This document shows, piece by piece, positions 42,607 through 51,956 of a stretch of DNA of 64,000 nt. The notes beneath the pieces were generated by a model. That model did not search any database. It worked only from the letters and a program-made list of their open reading frames with translations, and was not told where the DNA came from. Within the stretch, counting starts at the first letter, position 1. Every line of letters starts with the position of its first letter. The DNA lies in NCBI GenBank assembly GCA_018711275.1, contig DVIN01000043.1:28495-92494 (forward strand). Direction: 5' to 3'. This DNA comes from Candidatus Pullilachnospira intestinigallinarum (lineage in GTDB: Bacteria; Bacillota; Clostridia; Lachnospirales; Lachnospiraceae). Made by a program: the position numbers and the translations under genes.

Positions 42607-42626
42607 TCACATTTCCTGAAATGTGA
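42607..42626. promoter_or_regulatory. Perfect palindrome, likely operator
   Basis: TCACATTTC-CT-GAAATGTGA, 9-bp arms with a 2-bp centre, about 140 bp before the MarR gene. The size and symmetry fit a MarR dimer site; the divergent LysR is the other candidate. Confidence 0.6.
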
Positions 42627-42762
42627 GATACAATTTCTAACGGACAGAAGGTAAGAAAACAAACTGTTCAAACCTGAATGGTTCCACAAAGAACAGAAAC
42701 CGCGGCGGCCGGGGCCGAAGGCCGGACCGCTGCCAAAATCAGAAAGGGAGGTATCAGGTGGG

Positions 42763-43275
42763 ATGGAAGAGGATTTCAGAACCGAGCGGCAGCTCTATCT
42801 GCTGAGAAGGATCAGTCTGAACCTGACAGAGCAGCTGGAGCTGAATCTGAAAAACGGGAACATCAGCGGAATTCAGGTTTATTTTCTGGTCTATCTTCTG
42901 CGACATCATCCGGAGGGATCGTACCTGACGGAGCTCTGTCGTGAGATAGGCGTATCAAAGTCAACACTGTCCGTATTGATAAAAAAACTGAGAATAGAAG
43001 GTTATCTCTGTTTTCAGGAGAATCCGGAGGATATCCGGAAAAAGAAAGTGCTTCCTACGGAAAAGCTGAACGCTGAAAAAGAGCAGTTTTTGTGTAAAGC
43101 GCTCCAGGCGGAAAAGGAAATCGGCAGAGCCCTCGAAGGGCGGGAATGGGAGCAGCTCTGCCTGCTGGAACAGAAACTTCTGGCGCAGCTGGGCCAAAAG
43201 GAGCACGGGGAAATGAGAACAGACAGGAGGTATCTGAATCGTGAAAAAAGTTTTACAACAGCTGAGACAGTATAA
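42763..43275 (+). CDS. MarR-family transcriptional regulator
   Basis: 170 residues. Winged helix core with LYLLRRISLNLTEQLEL, then YLTELCREIGVSKSTLSVLI, KKLRIEGYLCFQENPEDIRK and a C-terminal dimerisation helix. It is first in an operon with a heterodimeric ABC exporter and overlaps it by 35 nt, a layout typical of drug-inducible exporters repressed by their own MarR. ATG 42763 lies behind AAGGGAGG with a longer-than-usual gap. Confidence 0.87.
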   Translation: MEEDFRTERQLYLLRRISLNLTEQLELNLKNGNISGIQVYFLVYLLRHHPEGSYLTELCREIGVSKSTLSVLIKKLRIEGYLCFQENPEDIRKKKVLPTEKLNAEKEQFLCKALQAEKEIGRALEGREWEQLCLLEQKLLAQLGQKEHGEMRTDRRYLNREKSFTTAETV

Positions 43276-44980
43276 GCGAAACACATTTCTGTGTATTGGC
43301 TTTACCGCCCTGGAAGTGATAATGGAAATTCTGATGCCTTTCATCACGGCCATTATTATCGACCAGGGACTGGAGGCCGGAAATCTTCCGGTGGTCTACC
43401 GTTACGGCGCGCTTATGTTGATTATGGCGTTTCTGAGCCTGGCTTTCGGAGCCATGGCAGGGAAAAATGCCGCCGGCGCTTCATCCGGGCTGGCAGCCAA
43501 TCTGCGGGAGGCCATTTACGCCAATATCCAGACATTTTCTTTTTCCAACATTGACAAATTCAGCGTTCCCGGTCTGGTGACCCGTATGACCACCGATATC
43601 ACCAACGTGCAGAACGCGTTTATGATGATTATCCGTGTGGCGGTCCGGGCCCCGCTGAACCTGATTTTCAGCTTTGCCATGTGCCTGATCATCAGCCCCC
43701 GGTTAAGCGGCATGTTTCTGATCGCCGTGGTATTTCTGGTGCTTGTGATCGGTTCCATCATGGTGGTTACCCTGAAGATCTTCAAACAGGTATTCCGCAG
43801 GTACGACGACCTGAACGCCAGCGTCCAGGAAAACGTCACCGCCATCCGGGTGGTAAAGGCATTTGTCCGGGAGGACTATGAAAACGTGAAATTTTCCAAA
43901 GCCTCCAAAATGCTGTACGATCTGTCCGTGAAAGCGGAGGGCCTTTTGGCTTTCAATAACCCGGCCATGATGGTGGCAGTTTACTTCTGTATTATCTCCG
44001 TATCCTGGCTGGGCGCGCAGTTTATTGTGGGCGGTTCTCTGACCACCGGTGATCTGACCAGCCTGTTCAGCTACATCATGTCTCTGCTGATGAGTCTGAT
44101 GATGCTCTCCATGGTTGTGGTTATGATCAGTATGTCTTTAGCCAGCGTCCGCCGTATCAGTGAGGTGCTGAATGAGAAGGCAGATCTGACAGATCCCGCG
44201 CAGCCGGTGATGGAGGTTGCGGACGGAAGCATCGACTTCAATCATGTGAATTTCTCTTACAAACACGGAAGCGGGAAGAATTCTCTGTCGGATATCGATC
44301 TTCATATTAAAAGCGGAGAAACCATCGGCGTTATCGGCGGCACCGGTTCCGGAAAGAGCAGTCTGGTGAACCTGATCTGCCGTCTGTACGATGTGGATGA
44401 AGGCTCCGTCTGCGTGGGCGGTGTGGATGTCCGGAAGTATGACACGGAGGTGCTGAGAAATCAGGTTTCCGTGGTACTGCAGAAAAACACCCTGTTTTCC
44501 GGAAGCATCCTGGACAATCTGCGCTGGGGAAATCCGGACGCCACCGACGAGGAATGTATCGAAGCCTGCAAGGCGGCCTGCGCCGATGAATTTATCGAGC
44601 GGATGCCTGACAAATACAATTCCCGGATCGAGCGGGGCGGCGCCAATGTTTCCGGCGGGCAGAAGCAGAGGCTGTGTATTGCCCGGGCGCTTCTGAAAAA
44701 GCCGAAGGTGCTGATCCTGGACGATTCCACCAGCGCCGTGGATACCGCCACGGACGCCAGTATCCGGGCGGCATTCGCGAAAGAGATTCCCGGAACCACC
44801 AAGATCATCATCGCCCAGCGTATTTCCAGTGTGCAGTCCGCCGACAGAATTCTGGTGCTGGACGACGGAAAAATCGACGCCTTTGACACCCATGACAATC
44901 TGCTGAAGTCCAACGCCATTTATCAGGAAATTTATACTTCACAGCAGGAGGGCGGCGGAGACTTTGATCAGCCGGCTTAA
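43241..44980 (+). CDS. ABC exporter half-transporter with degenerate catalytic site
   Basis: 579 residues: six membrane helices (about 15-300) then an ATPase domain. Walker A GGTGSGKSSLV, signature VSGGQKQRLCIARA, Walker B VLILDDSTSAVD. The catalytic Glu after Walker B is Asp, and the H-loop reads IIAQRISS with Gln for His, so its own site is non-hydrolytic or weak, as in BmrC/TmrA-type subunits. GTG 43241 has ACAGGAGGTATC upstream. Pairs with the next gene. Confidence 0.92.
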   Translation: MKKVLQQLRQYKRNTFLCIGFTALEVIMEILMPFITAIIIDQGLEAGNLPVVYRYGALMLIMAFLSLAFGAMAGKNAAGASSGLAANLREAIYANIQTFSFSNIDKFSVPGLVTRMTTDITNVQNAFMMIIRVAVRAPLNLIFSFAMCLIISPRLSGMFLIAVVFLVLVIGSIMVVTLKIFKQVFRRYDDLNASVQENVTAIRVVKAFVREDYENVKFSKASKMLYDLSVKAEGLLAFNNPAMMVAVYFCIISVSWLGAQFIVGGSLTTGDLTSLFSYIMSLLMSLMMLSMVVVMISMSLASVRRISEVLNEKADLTDPAQPVMEVADGSIDFNHVNFSYKHGSGKNSLSDIDLHIKSGETIGVIGGTGSGKSSLVNLICRLYDVDEGSVCVGGVDVRKYDTEVLRNQVSVVLQKNTLFSGSILDNLRWGNPDATDEECIEACKAACADEFIERMPDKYNSRIERGGANVSGGQKQRLCIARALLKKPKVLILDDSTSAVDTATDASIRAAFAKEIPGTTKIIIAQRISSVQSADRILVLDDGKIDAFDTHDNLLKSNAIYQEIYTSQQEGGGDFDQPA

Positions 44981-44994
44981 AAGGAGGTTTATCT

Positions 44995-46881
44995 ATGAGC
45001 AATAAAAAGTCACGGCCCGAGGTGAATACAGCCACAAAGCTGAGCAGCCGGGTCATCCGATACATGCTTCATTATTACAAATACTTATTTTTGCTGGTGG
45101 TTGTCTGTATTCTCATCACCGCCATTGCCACGGTGGTGGGAGCCACATTTCCCCAGACACTGGTGGACGATTATATCACCCCCATGCTGGCCAATGGCTC
45201 CAGGGATTTTGGCGGCCTGGCAAAAGATCTGGTGCAGCTGGCTTGTGTTATGGCGGTGGGTGTGATCACCGCGTTCACCTATAACCGGATCATGGTCAAT
45301 GTGAGTCAAGGAACCATGCGCCATCTGAGAGACGATCTGTTTGCACGGATGGAGGCGCTGCCCATCAAATATTTCGACACCCATGCCCACGGCGACATCA
45401 TGTCCGTGTACACCAACGATGTGGATACCCTGCGGCAGCTGCTGAGCCAGAGTATTCCGCAGATTATCAACTCAGTGATTACCATGGTGGCGACCCTGGT
45501 GACCATGCTGATTCTCAGCCCGGCCCTGACGGTGATTTCCATCCTGACCGCATTTGTGATGTTGTTTGTCACCTCCAGATTCTCCAGGCTGTCCGGAAAG
45601 TATTATATCCGCCAGCAGATCGATCTGGGCGCGGTGGACGGATTTATCGAGGAAATGCTGGACGGTCAGAAGGTGGTAAAGGTATTCTGCCATGAGCAGG
45701 AGGCCATGGAGGATTTCCACAAGGTCAATGAGCAGCTGAGAGACAGCGCCGACAAAGCCAATACCTACGCCAACCTGCTGATGCCTGTCAACGCCAATAT
45801 CGGATGGATCAGCTACGCGCTGGTGGCCATCGTGGGAGCCATCCTGGGCATCAATCAGCTGGCGGGAGTTACCATCGGAACTATCGTAACCTTCGTGGGA
45901 CTGAACAAGAGCTTTACCAACCCCATCACCCAGGTGAGCCAGCAGATCAACTTTGTGGTCAACGCCGCGGCCGGCGCCCAGCGTGTGTTCGATCTGATGG
46001 ATCAGGAGCCGGAAAAGGACGAGGGCTATGTGGAACTGGTAAACGCCAAAGAGGACGAAAACGGCAACCTCACCGAATCAGCCACCCGTACCAATCTGTG
46101 GGCATGGAAACATCCCCATAAGGCAGAGGGAACCGTCACCTACACCAAACAGGAGGGCGGTGTGGTCTTTGATGATGTGGACTTCGGCTATACGGACGAC
46201 AAGATTGTTCTGCACAATATCAGCCTGTGGGCAAAGCCGGGGCAGAAGATCGCTTTCGTAGGCGCCACCGGCGCCGGCAAGACCACGATCACCAACCTGA
46301 TCAACCGGTTCTATGATATCGCCGATGGAAAGATCCGCTACGACGGCATCAATATCAACAAGATCAAGAAGCCGGATCTGCGCCGGTCACTGGGTATGGT
46401 GCTGCAGGACACCCACCTGTTCACCGGAACCGTCATGGACAATATCCGCTACGGAAAGCTGGATGCCACCGATGAGGAGTGCATCAAGGCGGCCAAACTG
46501 GCCAATGCCGACGGATTTATCCGCCGTCTGCCGGATGGCTACAACACCATGCTCACCGGAGACGGAGCCAACTTAAGTCAGGGACAGCGGCAGCTGCTGG
46601 CCATCGCCCGGGCCGCCGTGGCAGATCCCCCGGCGCTGATTCTGGACGAGGCTACTTCCTCCATCGATACCCGTACCGAGAAACTGGTACAGGACGGCAT
46701 GGATGCGCTGATGAAGGGAAGAACCACCTTTGTCATCGCCCACCGGCTGTCCACCGTAAAAAATGCCGACTGCATCATGGTTATGGAGCAGGGGCGTATC
46801 ATCGAGAGAGGTACCCACGACGAACTGATTGCGGCGAAAGGAAAATATTATCAGCTGTATACGGGAAATTTCGCGGCATAA
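44995..46881 (+). CDS. ABC exporter half-transporter, catalytic partner
   Basis: 628 residues: six membrane helices (about 25-330), then an ATPase domain with Walker A GATGAGKTTI, signature LSQGQRQLLAIARA, Walker B ALILDEATSSID with the catalytic Glu and H-loop VIAHRLSTV. A 45-residue insertion (around 345-390, ELVNAKEDENGNLTESATRT) precedes the nucleotide-binding domain. It completes a heterodimeric exporter with the upstream subunit. ATG 44995 follows AAAAGGAGG. Confidence 0.93.
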   Translation: MSNKKSRPEVNTATKLSSRVIRYMLHYYKYLFLLVVVCILITAIATVVGATFPQTLVDDYITPMLANGSRDFGGLAKDLVQLACVMAVGVITAFTYNRIMVNVSQGTMRHLRDDLFARMEALPIKYFDTHAHGDIMSVYTNDVDTLRQLLSQSIPQIINSVITMVATLVTMLILSPALTVISILTAFVMLFVTSRFSRLSGKYYIRQQIDLGAVDGFIEEMLDGQKVVKVFCHEQEAMEDFHKVNEQLRDSADKANTYANLLMPVNANIGWISYALVAIVGAILGINQLAGVTIGTIVTFVGLNKSFTNPITQVSQQINFVVNAAAGAQRVFDLMDQEPEKDEGYVELVNAKEDENGNLTESATRTNLWAWKHPHKAEGTVTYTKQEGGVVFDDVDFGYTDDKIVLHNISLWAKPGQKIAFVGATGAGKTTITNLINRFYDIADGKIRYDGININKIKKPDLRRSLGMVLQDTHLFTGTVMDNIRYGKLDATDEECIKAAKLANADGFIRRLPDGYNTMLTGDGANLSQGQRQLLAIARAAVADPPALILDEATSSIDTRTEKLVQDGMDALMKGRTTFVIAHRLSTVKNADCIMVMEQGRIIERGTHDELIAAKGKYYQLYTGNFAA

Positions 46882-46974
46882 GCCATAGAGGTCCTGCGGG
46901 AAACCAATGGATAAAATTCATACGGCAGAGGGAAGAGACCGGCGGTAGCCGGTCTCTTCTGCATAACAGAAATT

Positions 46975-47022
46975 ACTCTTCGGAATTCATTTTTTCTGGA
47001 AATGGATTTCGAAGAGTTTTTT
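46975..47022 (+). terminator. Terminator after the ABC exporter
   Basis: ACTCTTCGGAATTCATTT (from 46975) pairs imperfectly with AAATGGATTTCGAAGAGT, followed by TTTTT. A second GC-rich hairpin, AAGAGACCGGC/GCCGGTCTCTT (46933-46958), lies just before it without a U-run. Confidence 0.72.
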
Positions 47023-47147
47023 GTAAAAGAGTATTTTGGCTGTCAAGTAACGGCGCCTTGTGATAAGATACGGATAACAGAATACAGCGGGCGATGGCAG
47101 CAGGACAACCGTATTTACATCGCCAAACGAGCAGACAGGAGGCAGAA

Positions 47148-49394
47148 ATGGAAGAACAGAAACTGAGAAAATTACTGGAATCCCTGACCCTGACGGAGAA
47201 AATCGGACAACTTATACAGGTGCCTGGCAATATGCTGCAGGCTCAGGGGCAGGAACTGGGCGTCAGGGAGGACCTCGGCATACCGGAGGAGATTCTCCGC
47301 AATGTGGGCAGCACTCTGAATGTGACAGGGGCGGCCCAGATCCGCCGGGTACAGGAAGCGTATCTGAAACAGAGCAGGACAAAGATCCCGCTGTTGTTCA
47401 TGGCGGATATTATCTATGGCTTCCGCACCGTTTACCCGATTCCCCTGGCGCTGGGATGCTCCTTTGAGCCGGAGCTCCTGAAACGCCTCTGCCGCGCCAC
47501 CTCCAAAGAAAGTGTGGCGGCAGGCGTTCATGTGACATTTTCTCCCATGGGAGATCTGGTGCGGGACGCCCGCTGGGGACGCTGCCTGGAATCCACCGGG
47601 GAGGATCCGTTCCTGAATGCGGAATGTGTAAAAGCCATGGTGGCAGGATTTCAGGAGGGGCTTTCGGAGAAAGGGGCTTGCAGGGGAATGGCTTCCTGCG
47701 TGAAGCATTTTGCGGCCTACGGGGCGGCGGAAGGAGGCCGGGATTACAATACGGTGGATATGTCCGAGCGGAGGCTGCGGCAGGAGTATCTGCCCTCCTA
47801 CCGGGCAGGGGTGGAGGCCGGCTGTGAAATGGTGATGACATCTTTCAACACGGTGGACGGCATTCCTGCCACCGGAAACCGCTGGCTGATGCGGCAGGTG
47901 CTGCGGGAAGAATGGGGATTTGACGGCGTGCTGATCACCGATTATGCGGCCATTGCGGAACTGATCGTTCACGGTGTGGCAGCGGATAAAAAGGAAGCGG
48001 CCCGGATGGCCATGGAGGCGGGCGTGGATATCGACATGTGCACAGACTGCTATGCCAGCCAGCTGGAGGGGCTGATCCGGGAGGGAACCATCCGCCAGGA
48101 GCAGCTGGACGCGGCGGTCTGGCGGGTGCTGCGCCTGAAAAACCGACTGGGACTGTTTGAGGATCCCTTCCGGGGCGCCCGGGAGGAGACAGAAAAACAG
48201 ATAGTTCGGAAGGAATCCTTCCGCAGCCTTGCCCGGGAGGCGGCGGTGAAATCCTCGGTGCTGCTGGAAAATAAAGAGGGCCTGCTGCCCCTGGCGCCGG
48301 TAGGAGGAAAATCCGGTGAGGCACGCACGGGCAGGATCGCTCTGATCGGCCCCTTTGCCGACCGGAAAGACGCTCTGGGCCTGTGGGCGCTGCACGGGGA
48401 TCAGGAAGCCGTGGTGACCATAAGGGAGGCATTTTCCGAGACGGAAGGACTGGATTTTGCCTGGTGTGAGGGCTGTGAAACCATTCTGCCCGAAGATTAT
48501 ACCGATTTGCCGGCCCTTGCCGCCCGGGGGGAGAGACACCCCTGGAGCCGGGAGGAGAGAAATCGGCAGTGGGAGCAGGCCATGGCGCTTTCCAGGGCGG
48601 CGGATCTGGTGGTGCTGGCGCTGGGAGAGGATACGATTCAGGGCGGCGAGGGCGGCAGCCGGACGCGGCTTTCCCTGCCGGGAGATCAGATGAAACTGCT
48701 GCGGGAGGTGAGAAAACAGGCCAAAAAGGTGGTTGTGGTGCTGTTTGCCGGCCGGCCGCTGGTGCTGGACGAGGTGAAAGAGCTGGCAGACGCGCTGCTG
48801 CTGGTGTGGTATCCGGGAACAGAAGGCGGCAGTGCCATTCGGGATATGCTGTTTGGAATCTGCGAACCCCAGGGAAGACTTTCCATGAGTATGCCAAGAA
48901 GTCTGGGCCAGGTGCCGCTGTATTACAACGCCTTTTCCACCGGGCGGCCCTACGACGGGCATACGCCCATCCGGTTTTTCTCCCGGTACGAGGACTGTCC
49001 CAACACGCCGCTGTATCCCTTTGGCTACGGACTTTCCTACCACAGTGCCAGCTACGGCCCTGTGCAGCTGGACGGGACAGTGCTGAAGCGGGGAGGAACC
49101 CTCATGGCCAGCGCCCGGGTGACCAACACCGGAGACCGGGCCGGCTCGGAAACCGTGCAGCTTTATCTTCAGGATGTGACCGGCAGCGTGGTGCGCCCGG
49201 TGAAGGAACTGAAGGGGATACAGAAAATATGGCTGCAGCCGGGGGAGACGAAGCAGGTCTGCTTTGCCATTACGGAAGAGATGCTGCGATTTTACGGAAA
49301 AGATATGAGCTATCAGGCGGAGCCGGGTCGGTTCCGGGTGGGAATCTGCGCGGACAGCAGCGGACGGCTGGAAGGAGCGTTCGTGTTGGAATGA
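47148..49394 (+). CDS. Glycoside hydrolase family 3 beta-glycosidase
   Basis: 748 residues, no signal peptide, so cytoplasmic. GH3 N-domain (KIPLLFMADIIYGFRTVYPI, DARWGRCLESTGEDPFL, CVKHFAAYGAAEGGRDYN, the nucleophile Asp in FDGVLITDYAA near residue 265), alpha/beta sandwich C-domain (about 375-590, ALGEDTIQGGEGGSR), and a C-terminal fibronectin-III-like domain (about 650-748). Likely trims beta-linked gluco- or xylo-oligosaccharides. ATG 47148 follows AGGAGG. Monocistronic; substrate not readable. Confidence 0.93.
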   Translation: MEEQKLRKLLESLTLTEKIGQLIQVPGNMLQAQGQELGVREDLGIPEEILRNVGSTLNVTGAAQIRRVQEAYLKQSRTKIPLLFMADIIYGFRTVYPIPLALGCSFEPELLKRLCRATSKESVAAGVHVTFSPMGDLVRDARWGRCLESTGEDPFLNAECVKAMVAGFQEGLSEKGACRGMASCVKHFAAYGAAEGGRDYNTVDMSERRLRQEYLPSYRAGVEAGCEMVMTSFNTVDGIPATGNRWLMRQVLREEWGFDGVLITDYAAIAELIVHGVAADKKEAARMAMEAGVDIDMCTDCYASQLEGLIREGTIRQEQLDAAVWRVLRLKNRLGLFEDPFRGAREETEKQIVRKESFRSLAREAAVKSSVLLENKEGLLPLAPVGGKSGEARTGRIALIGPFADRKDALGLWALHGDQEAVVTIREAFSETEGLDFAWCEGCETILPEDYTDLPALAARGERHPWSREERNRQWEQAMALSRAADLVVLALGEDTIQGGEGGSRTRLSLPGDQMKLLREVRKQAKKVVVVLFAGRPLVLDEVKELADALLLVWYPGTEGGSAIRDMLFGICEPQGRLSMSMPRSLGQVPLYYNAFSTGRPYDGHTPIRFFSRYEDCPNTPLYPFGYGLSYHSASYGPVQLDGTVLKRGGTLMASARVTNTGDRAGSETVQLYLQDVTGSVVRPVKELKGIQKIWLQPGETKQVCFAITEEMLRFYGKDMSYQAEPGRFRVGICADSSGRLEGAFVLE

Positions 49395-49473
49395 GAGAAA
49401 AATCGGGCATACCAGCCGGAGAAGGGACCGCCCGGAGCGGATAGCCGGATTTATAAAAAATGAAAATGTCAGA

Positions 49474-49520
49474 CAGAAAAAACAGCCTGTCCGCCGTGTG
49501 CGTTCAGGCTGTTTTCTCTG
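49474..49520. terminator. Bidirectional terminator
   Basis: CAGAAAAAACAGCCTG (from 49474) pairs with CAGGCTGTTTTCTCTG (to 49520). It serves the GH3 gene (+) and the LysR remnant (-). Confidence 0.8.
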
Positions 49521-49583
49521 TCTGTATGTGTAAAGGTTATGCCGCTCTGCAAAATCGGCACTGCACCAGCAGAAAACAGAAGA

Positions 49584-50438
49584 TTATCTTGGAGCCGCAA
49601 AAGAATCCGGGCAGCACAGCCGGAGGAATTTCTGCCAGGAACGTTGTCTGTCGGCGGGACACAACAGATAATAGGTGACGTTGGCCTCCGGATCCGAAAT
49701 GGGTATGAGAATCCGGTTGGGTGCGGTGTATTCTGCTCTCTGTAAAGCCATATCGGTGGCAAAGGAAGGGAGAGCGGAGGCCTTTACCAGTTCCGTAAAC
49801 GCCGCCATTTCCGTCTGTATCAGAAAACGGGTATCCGGCATCTTTTTTTCAAGCGCTTTCTTCCAGAAACCGATATCCGACATGAGCAGCATGGTTTCGC
49901 CGTTCAGATCCTCCAGACGGAGAGATTTGCTGGCGGACAGGGCGTGGGTGGGAGGAAGTGAGAAAAAAAGATGCTCTTCTTCATAGCGGAGGCAGCAGAT
50001 ATCCTCCTCCTCCACTTTGCGGGGGAAGATGACAAACTGGTAAGTTTCTCTGCGAAGTCCGGAAAGCAACTCTTCTTCTTCACGAATTTCGGAAGAAATC
50101 GTCATGCTGGGATACAGGCGGGAGAGAATCGGGAGAATGTCCCACAGGGGAGCGGGCGCGCAGGAGCCCACCCGGATGGTCCGGCGGGCAAGGTCAAAGG
50201 CGCGGATATGATCCACCATATCCTGGGACTGCCAGAGGATTTTCCGGGCGTATTCCACCGCCATCCGGGCATTCTCGTTGAGCTCGATTTTATTTTTCCG
50301 GCGGGTAAAAAGCGGAACCTCCAGCTCTGCCTCCAGCTTCTGCATGGAACGGCTCAGGGCAGGCTGAGACAGATGCAGTTTTTCAGCCGCGGCGGAAAGG
50401 GTTCCGCATTCGGCGACAGCAACAAGGAAGGAAAGCTT
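49584..50438 (-). pseudogene. LysR-family regulator missing its 5' end
   Basis: The minus-strand frame covers nearly the whole regulator (SFLVAVAECGTLSAAAEKLH, LSQPALSRSMQKLEAELEVP, then the effector domain to CCPDSFAAPR). The first few residues (normally MxIxQL before SFLVAVAE), the start codon and ribosome site are missing. Homology ends at about 50438, where the sequence becomes the antisense of an aldo/keto reductase. The open frame continues through that antisense to 50897, giving an artefactual 437-residue ORF. Probably inactive. Confidence 0.85.
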
Positions 50439-50903
50439 CGTGCCATCGGCGTCTGCAACTTTTATCCGGCCCGTCTGGCGGATTTCTGCGAGACCGTGGA
50501 GGTGACTCCGGCAGTGAATCAGGTGGAGCTGCATCCCTTCTTCGCCCAGGAAAATGCACTGGCGCTGATGAAGGAGTACGGCGTGGTACCGGAGGCATGG
50601 GGCCCCTTCGCGGAGGGAAATCAGGGGATCTTTACCCATCCGGTGCTGACAAAGATCGGTGAGAAATACGGAAAGAGCGCGGCCCAGGTGGCTTTGCGGT
50701 GGAACGTACAGAGAGGCGTGGTGGTAATCCCCAAATCCGTACACAAGAACCGCATGGAGCAGAATATGGATATCTGGGATTTTGAACTCAGCCAGGAGGA
50801 TATGGCGGAAATCGCCAAACTGGATCTGGGTCACAGCGAGATCGTAAACCACGACGATCCCGGATTTGTGAAAATGCTGCACAGCATGAAGATTCATCAG
50901 TAA
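50424..50903 (+). pseudogene. Aldo/keto reductase, C-terminal half only
   Basis: Encodes about 158 residues: KEGKLRAIGVCNFYPARL, NQVELHPFFAQENAL, YGVVPEAWGPFAEG, AQVALRWNVQRGVVVIPKS, ending KMLHSMKIHQ. This is the second half of an AKR barrel including the NADPH-binding IPKSVHKNRMEQN. The N-terminal half with catalytic Asp, Tyr, Lys and His is gone, along with any start. It abuts the LysR remnant head-to-head, so one deletion explains both losses. Confidence 0.87.
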
Positions 50904-50945
50904 GGCAAAAAACAGAAAGCTTTTGACATTTAAGCATTCTGGAGC

Positions 50946-50981
50946 AAAGGCCCTGGCTTCCTTGTGAAACCGGGGCTTTTT
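50946..50981 (+). terminator. Terminator after the AKR remnant
   Basis: AAAGGCCCTGG (from 50946) pairs with CCGGGGCTTTTT with one bulge. The surviving terminator suggests the AKR gene was once a normal unit. Confidence 0.6.
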
Positions 50982-51027
50982 CGCCCCAACCCTTTCGTAT
51001 ATACTGGAAAACCAATGGATTCTTGCA

Positions 51028-51064
51028 TGTTTTCCCGGCAGGCAGTATCATTTACAGTGGAAAA
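51028..51064 (+). promoter_or_regulatory. 37-nt repeated upstream element, copy 1
   Basis: Runs from TGTTTTCCCGGCAGGCAGT to GTGGAAAA. It is 33/37 identical to 54928-54964. Lies 64 nt before the DUF4405 gene and just ahead of an AT-rich -10-like word. Probably a shared regulatory site. Confidence 0.55.
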
Positions 51065-51128
51065 GAATAATGGCCTGTGGCCGGCAGAAGACATTTTTGC
51101 CGCCAGGCAAGGAAAAAGGAGAGTATCT

Positions 51129-51800
51129 ATGCGTGCGAAACAGAAAATGAAAATCGCAGTCGACATTTTAATGACGCTGGCACTGCTGCTTCTCATGCCC
51201 TATGAGATGATCGGGGAAGCTGCTCACGAATGGATCGGGATTGTCATGTTCCTGCTTTTCATCACCCATCACGTTCTGAACCGGAAACGGACCGGGAATC
51301 TGCTCCGGGGCAGATATACGCCGCTGCGGGAGGTACAGACGATTCTGGTGGTTCTGATTCTGAACGGTATGCTGGGCTCCATGATCAGCGGAATCATCCT
51401 CTCCCGCCATGTATTTTCGTTCCTGAACATCCGTGGCTTCAGCATGGTGGCCAGAACCGTACATATGACCTGTGCCTACTGGGGATTTGTGCTGATGTCC
51501 CTGCATCTGGGGCTCCACTGGGGAATCCCGGTGGGAATGGCCGGCCGGCTGTTTGCGCGCCCCTCGGCAGCGAGAACCTGGATTGCCCGTCTGGCCGCCC
51601 TGGCAGTGGCTGCCTATGGCGTATATGCTTTTGTGAAAAGAGGAATTCCGGGATATCTGCTGATGCAGGTGCATTTCGTATTCTTTGACTATGAGGAACC
51701 GGTGATTCTGTTTATTCTGGACTATGTGGCGGCCATGGGATTTTTTGTATTTCTGGGCTATTATCTGAGCATGGTTCTGAAAAAATGGAAGAAACGCTGA
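51129..51800 (+). CDS. DUF4405 membrane protein (cytochrome-b-like)
   Basis: 223 residues with about five membrane helices. Paired histidines lie in helices: VMFLLFITHHVLNRKR (about 42-57) and ARTVHMTCAYWGFVLMSLHL then GLHWG (about 110-135), plus a lone His in LLMQVHFVFF. This pattern resembles cytochrome b561-type haem ligation and defines DUF4405. It precedes an exported flavodoxin-like lipoprotein, hinting at electron flow across the membrane. ATG 51129 follows AAAAAGGAGAG. Haem binding is inference. Confidence 0.8.
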   Translation: MRAKQKMKIAVDILMTLALLLLMPYEMIGEAAHEWIGIVMFLLFITHHVLNRKRTGNLLRGRYTPLREVQTILVVLILNGMLGSMISGIILSRHVFSFLNIRGFSMVARTVHMTCAYWGFVLMSLHLGLHWGIPVGMAGRLFARPSAARTWIARLAALAVAAYGVYAFVKRGIPGYLLMQVHFVFFDYEEPVILFILDYVAAMGFFVFLGYYLSMVLKKWKKR

Positions 51801-51846
51801 GAAAAGGGATTTACCTCAAGGTTAATAGTGAGCAACAAAGAGAAAA

Positions 51847-51875
51847 TTCCCAGAACGATTCCTGTCCGTTATACT
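51847..51875 (+). promoter_or_regulatory. Promoter of the flavodoxin lipoprotein gene
   Basis: TTCCCA (51847-51852), 17-nt spacer, TATACT (51870-51875). An ACCTCAAGGT palindrome lies just upstream (near 51813), and a CCCTCAG/CTGAAGGG hairpin lies in the leader. Confidence 0.5.
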
Positions 51876-51956
51876 GAAGGTGCAGCAGGAAAAAGAAACA
51901 CCCCTCAGGGAAATCTCTGAAGGGAAAGGTGAACTGTGAAAGGAGCAGGGACAAGA

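Noticed and set aside
49584..50897. 437-residue LysR-like protein with a novel 145-residue N-terminal domain
   Set aside because: The extra domain is exactly the antisense of the aldo/keto reductase fragment, so this is a deletion chimera, not a new architecture.
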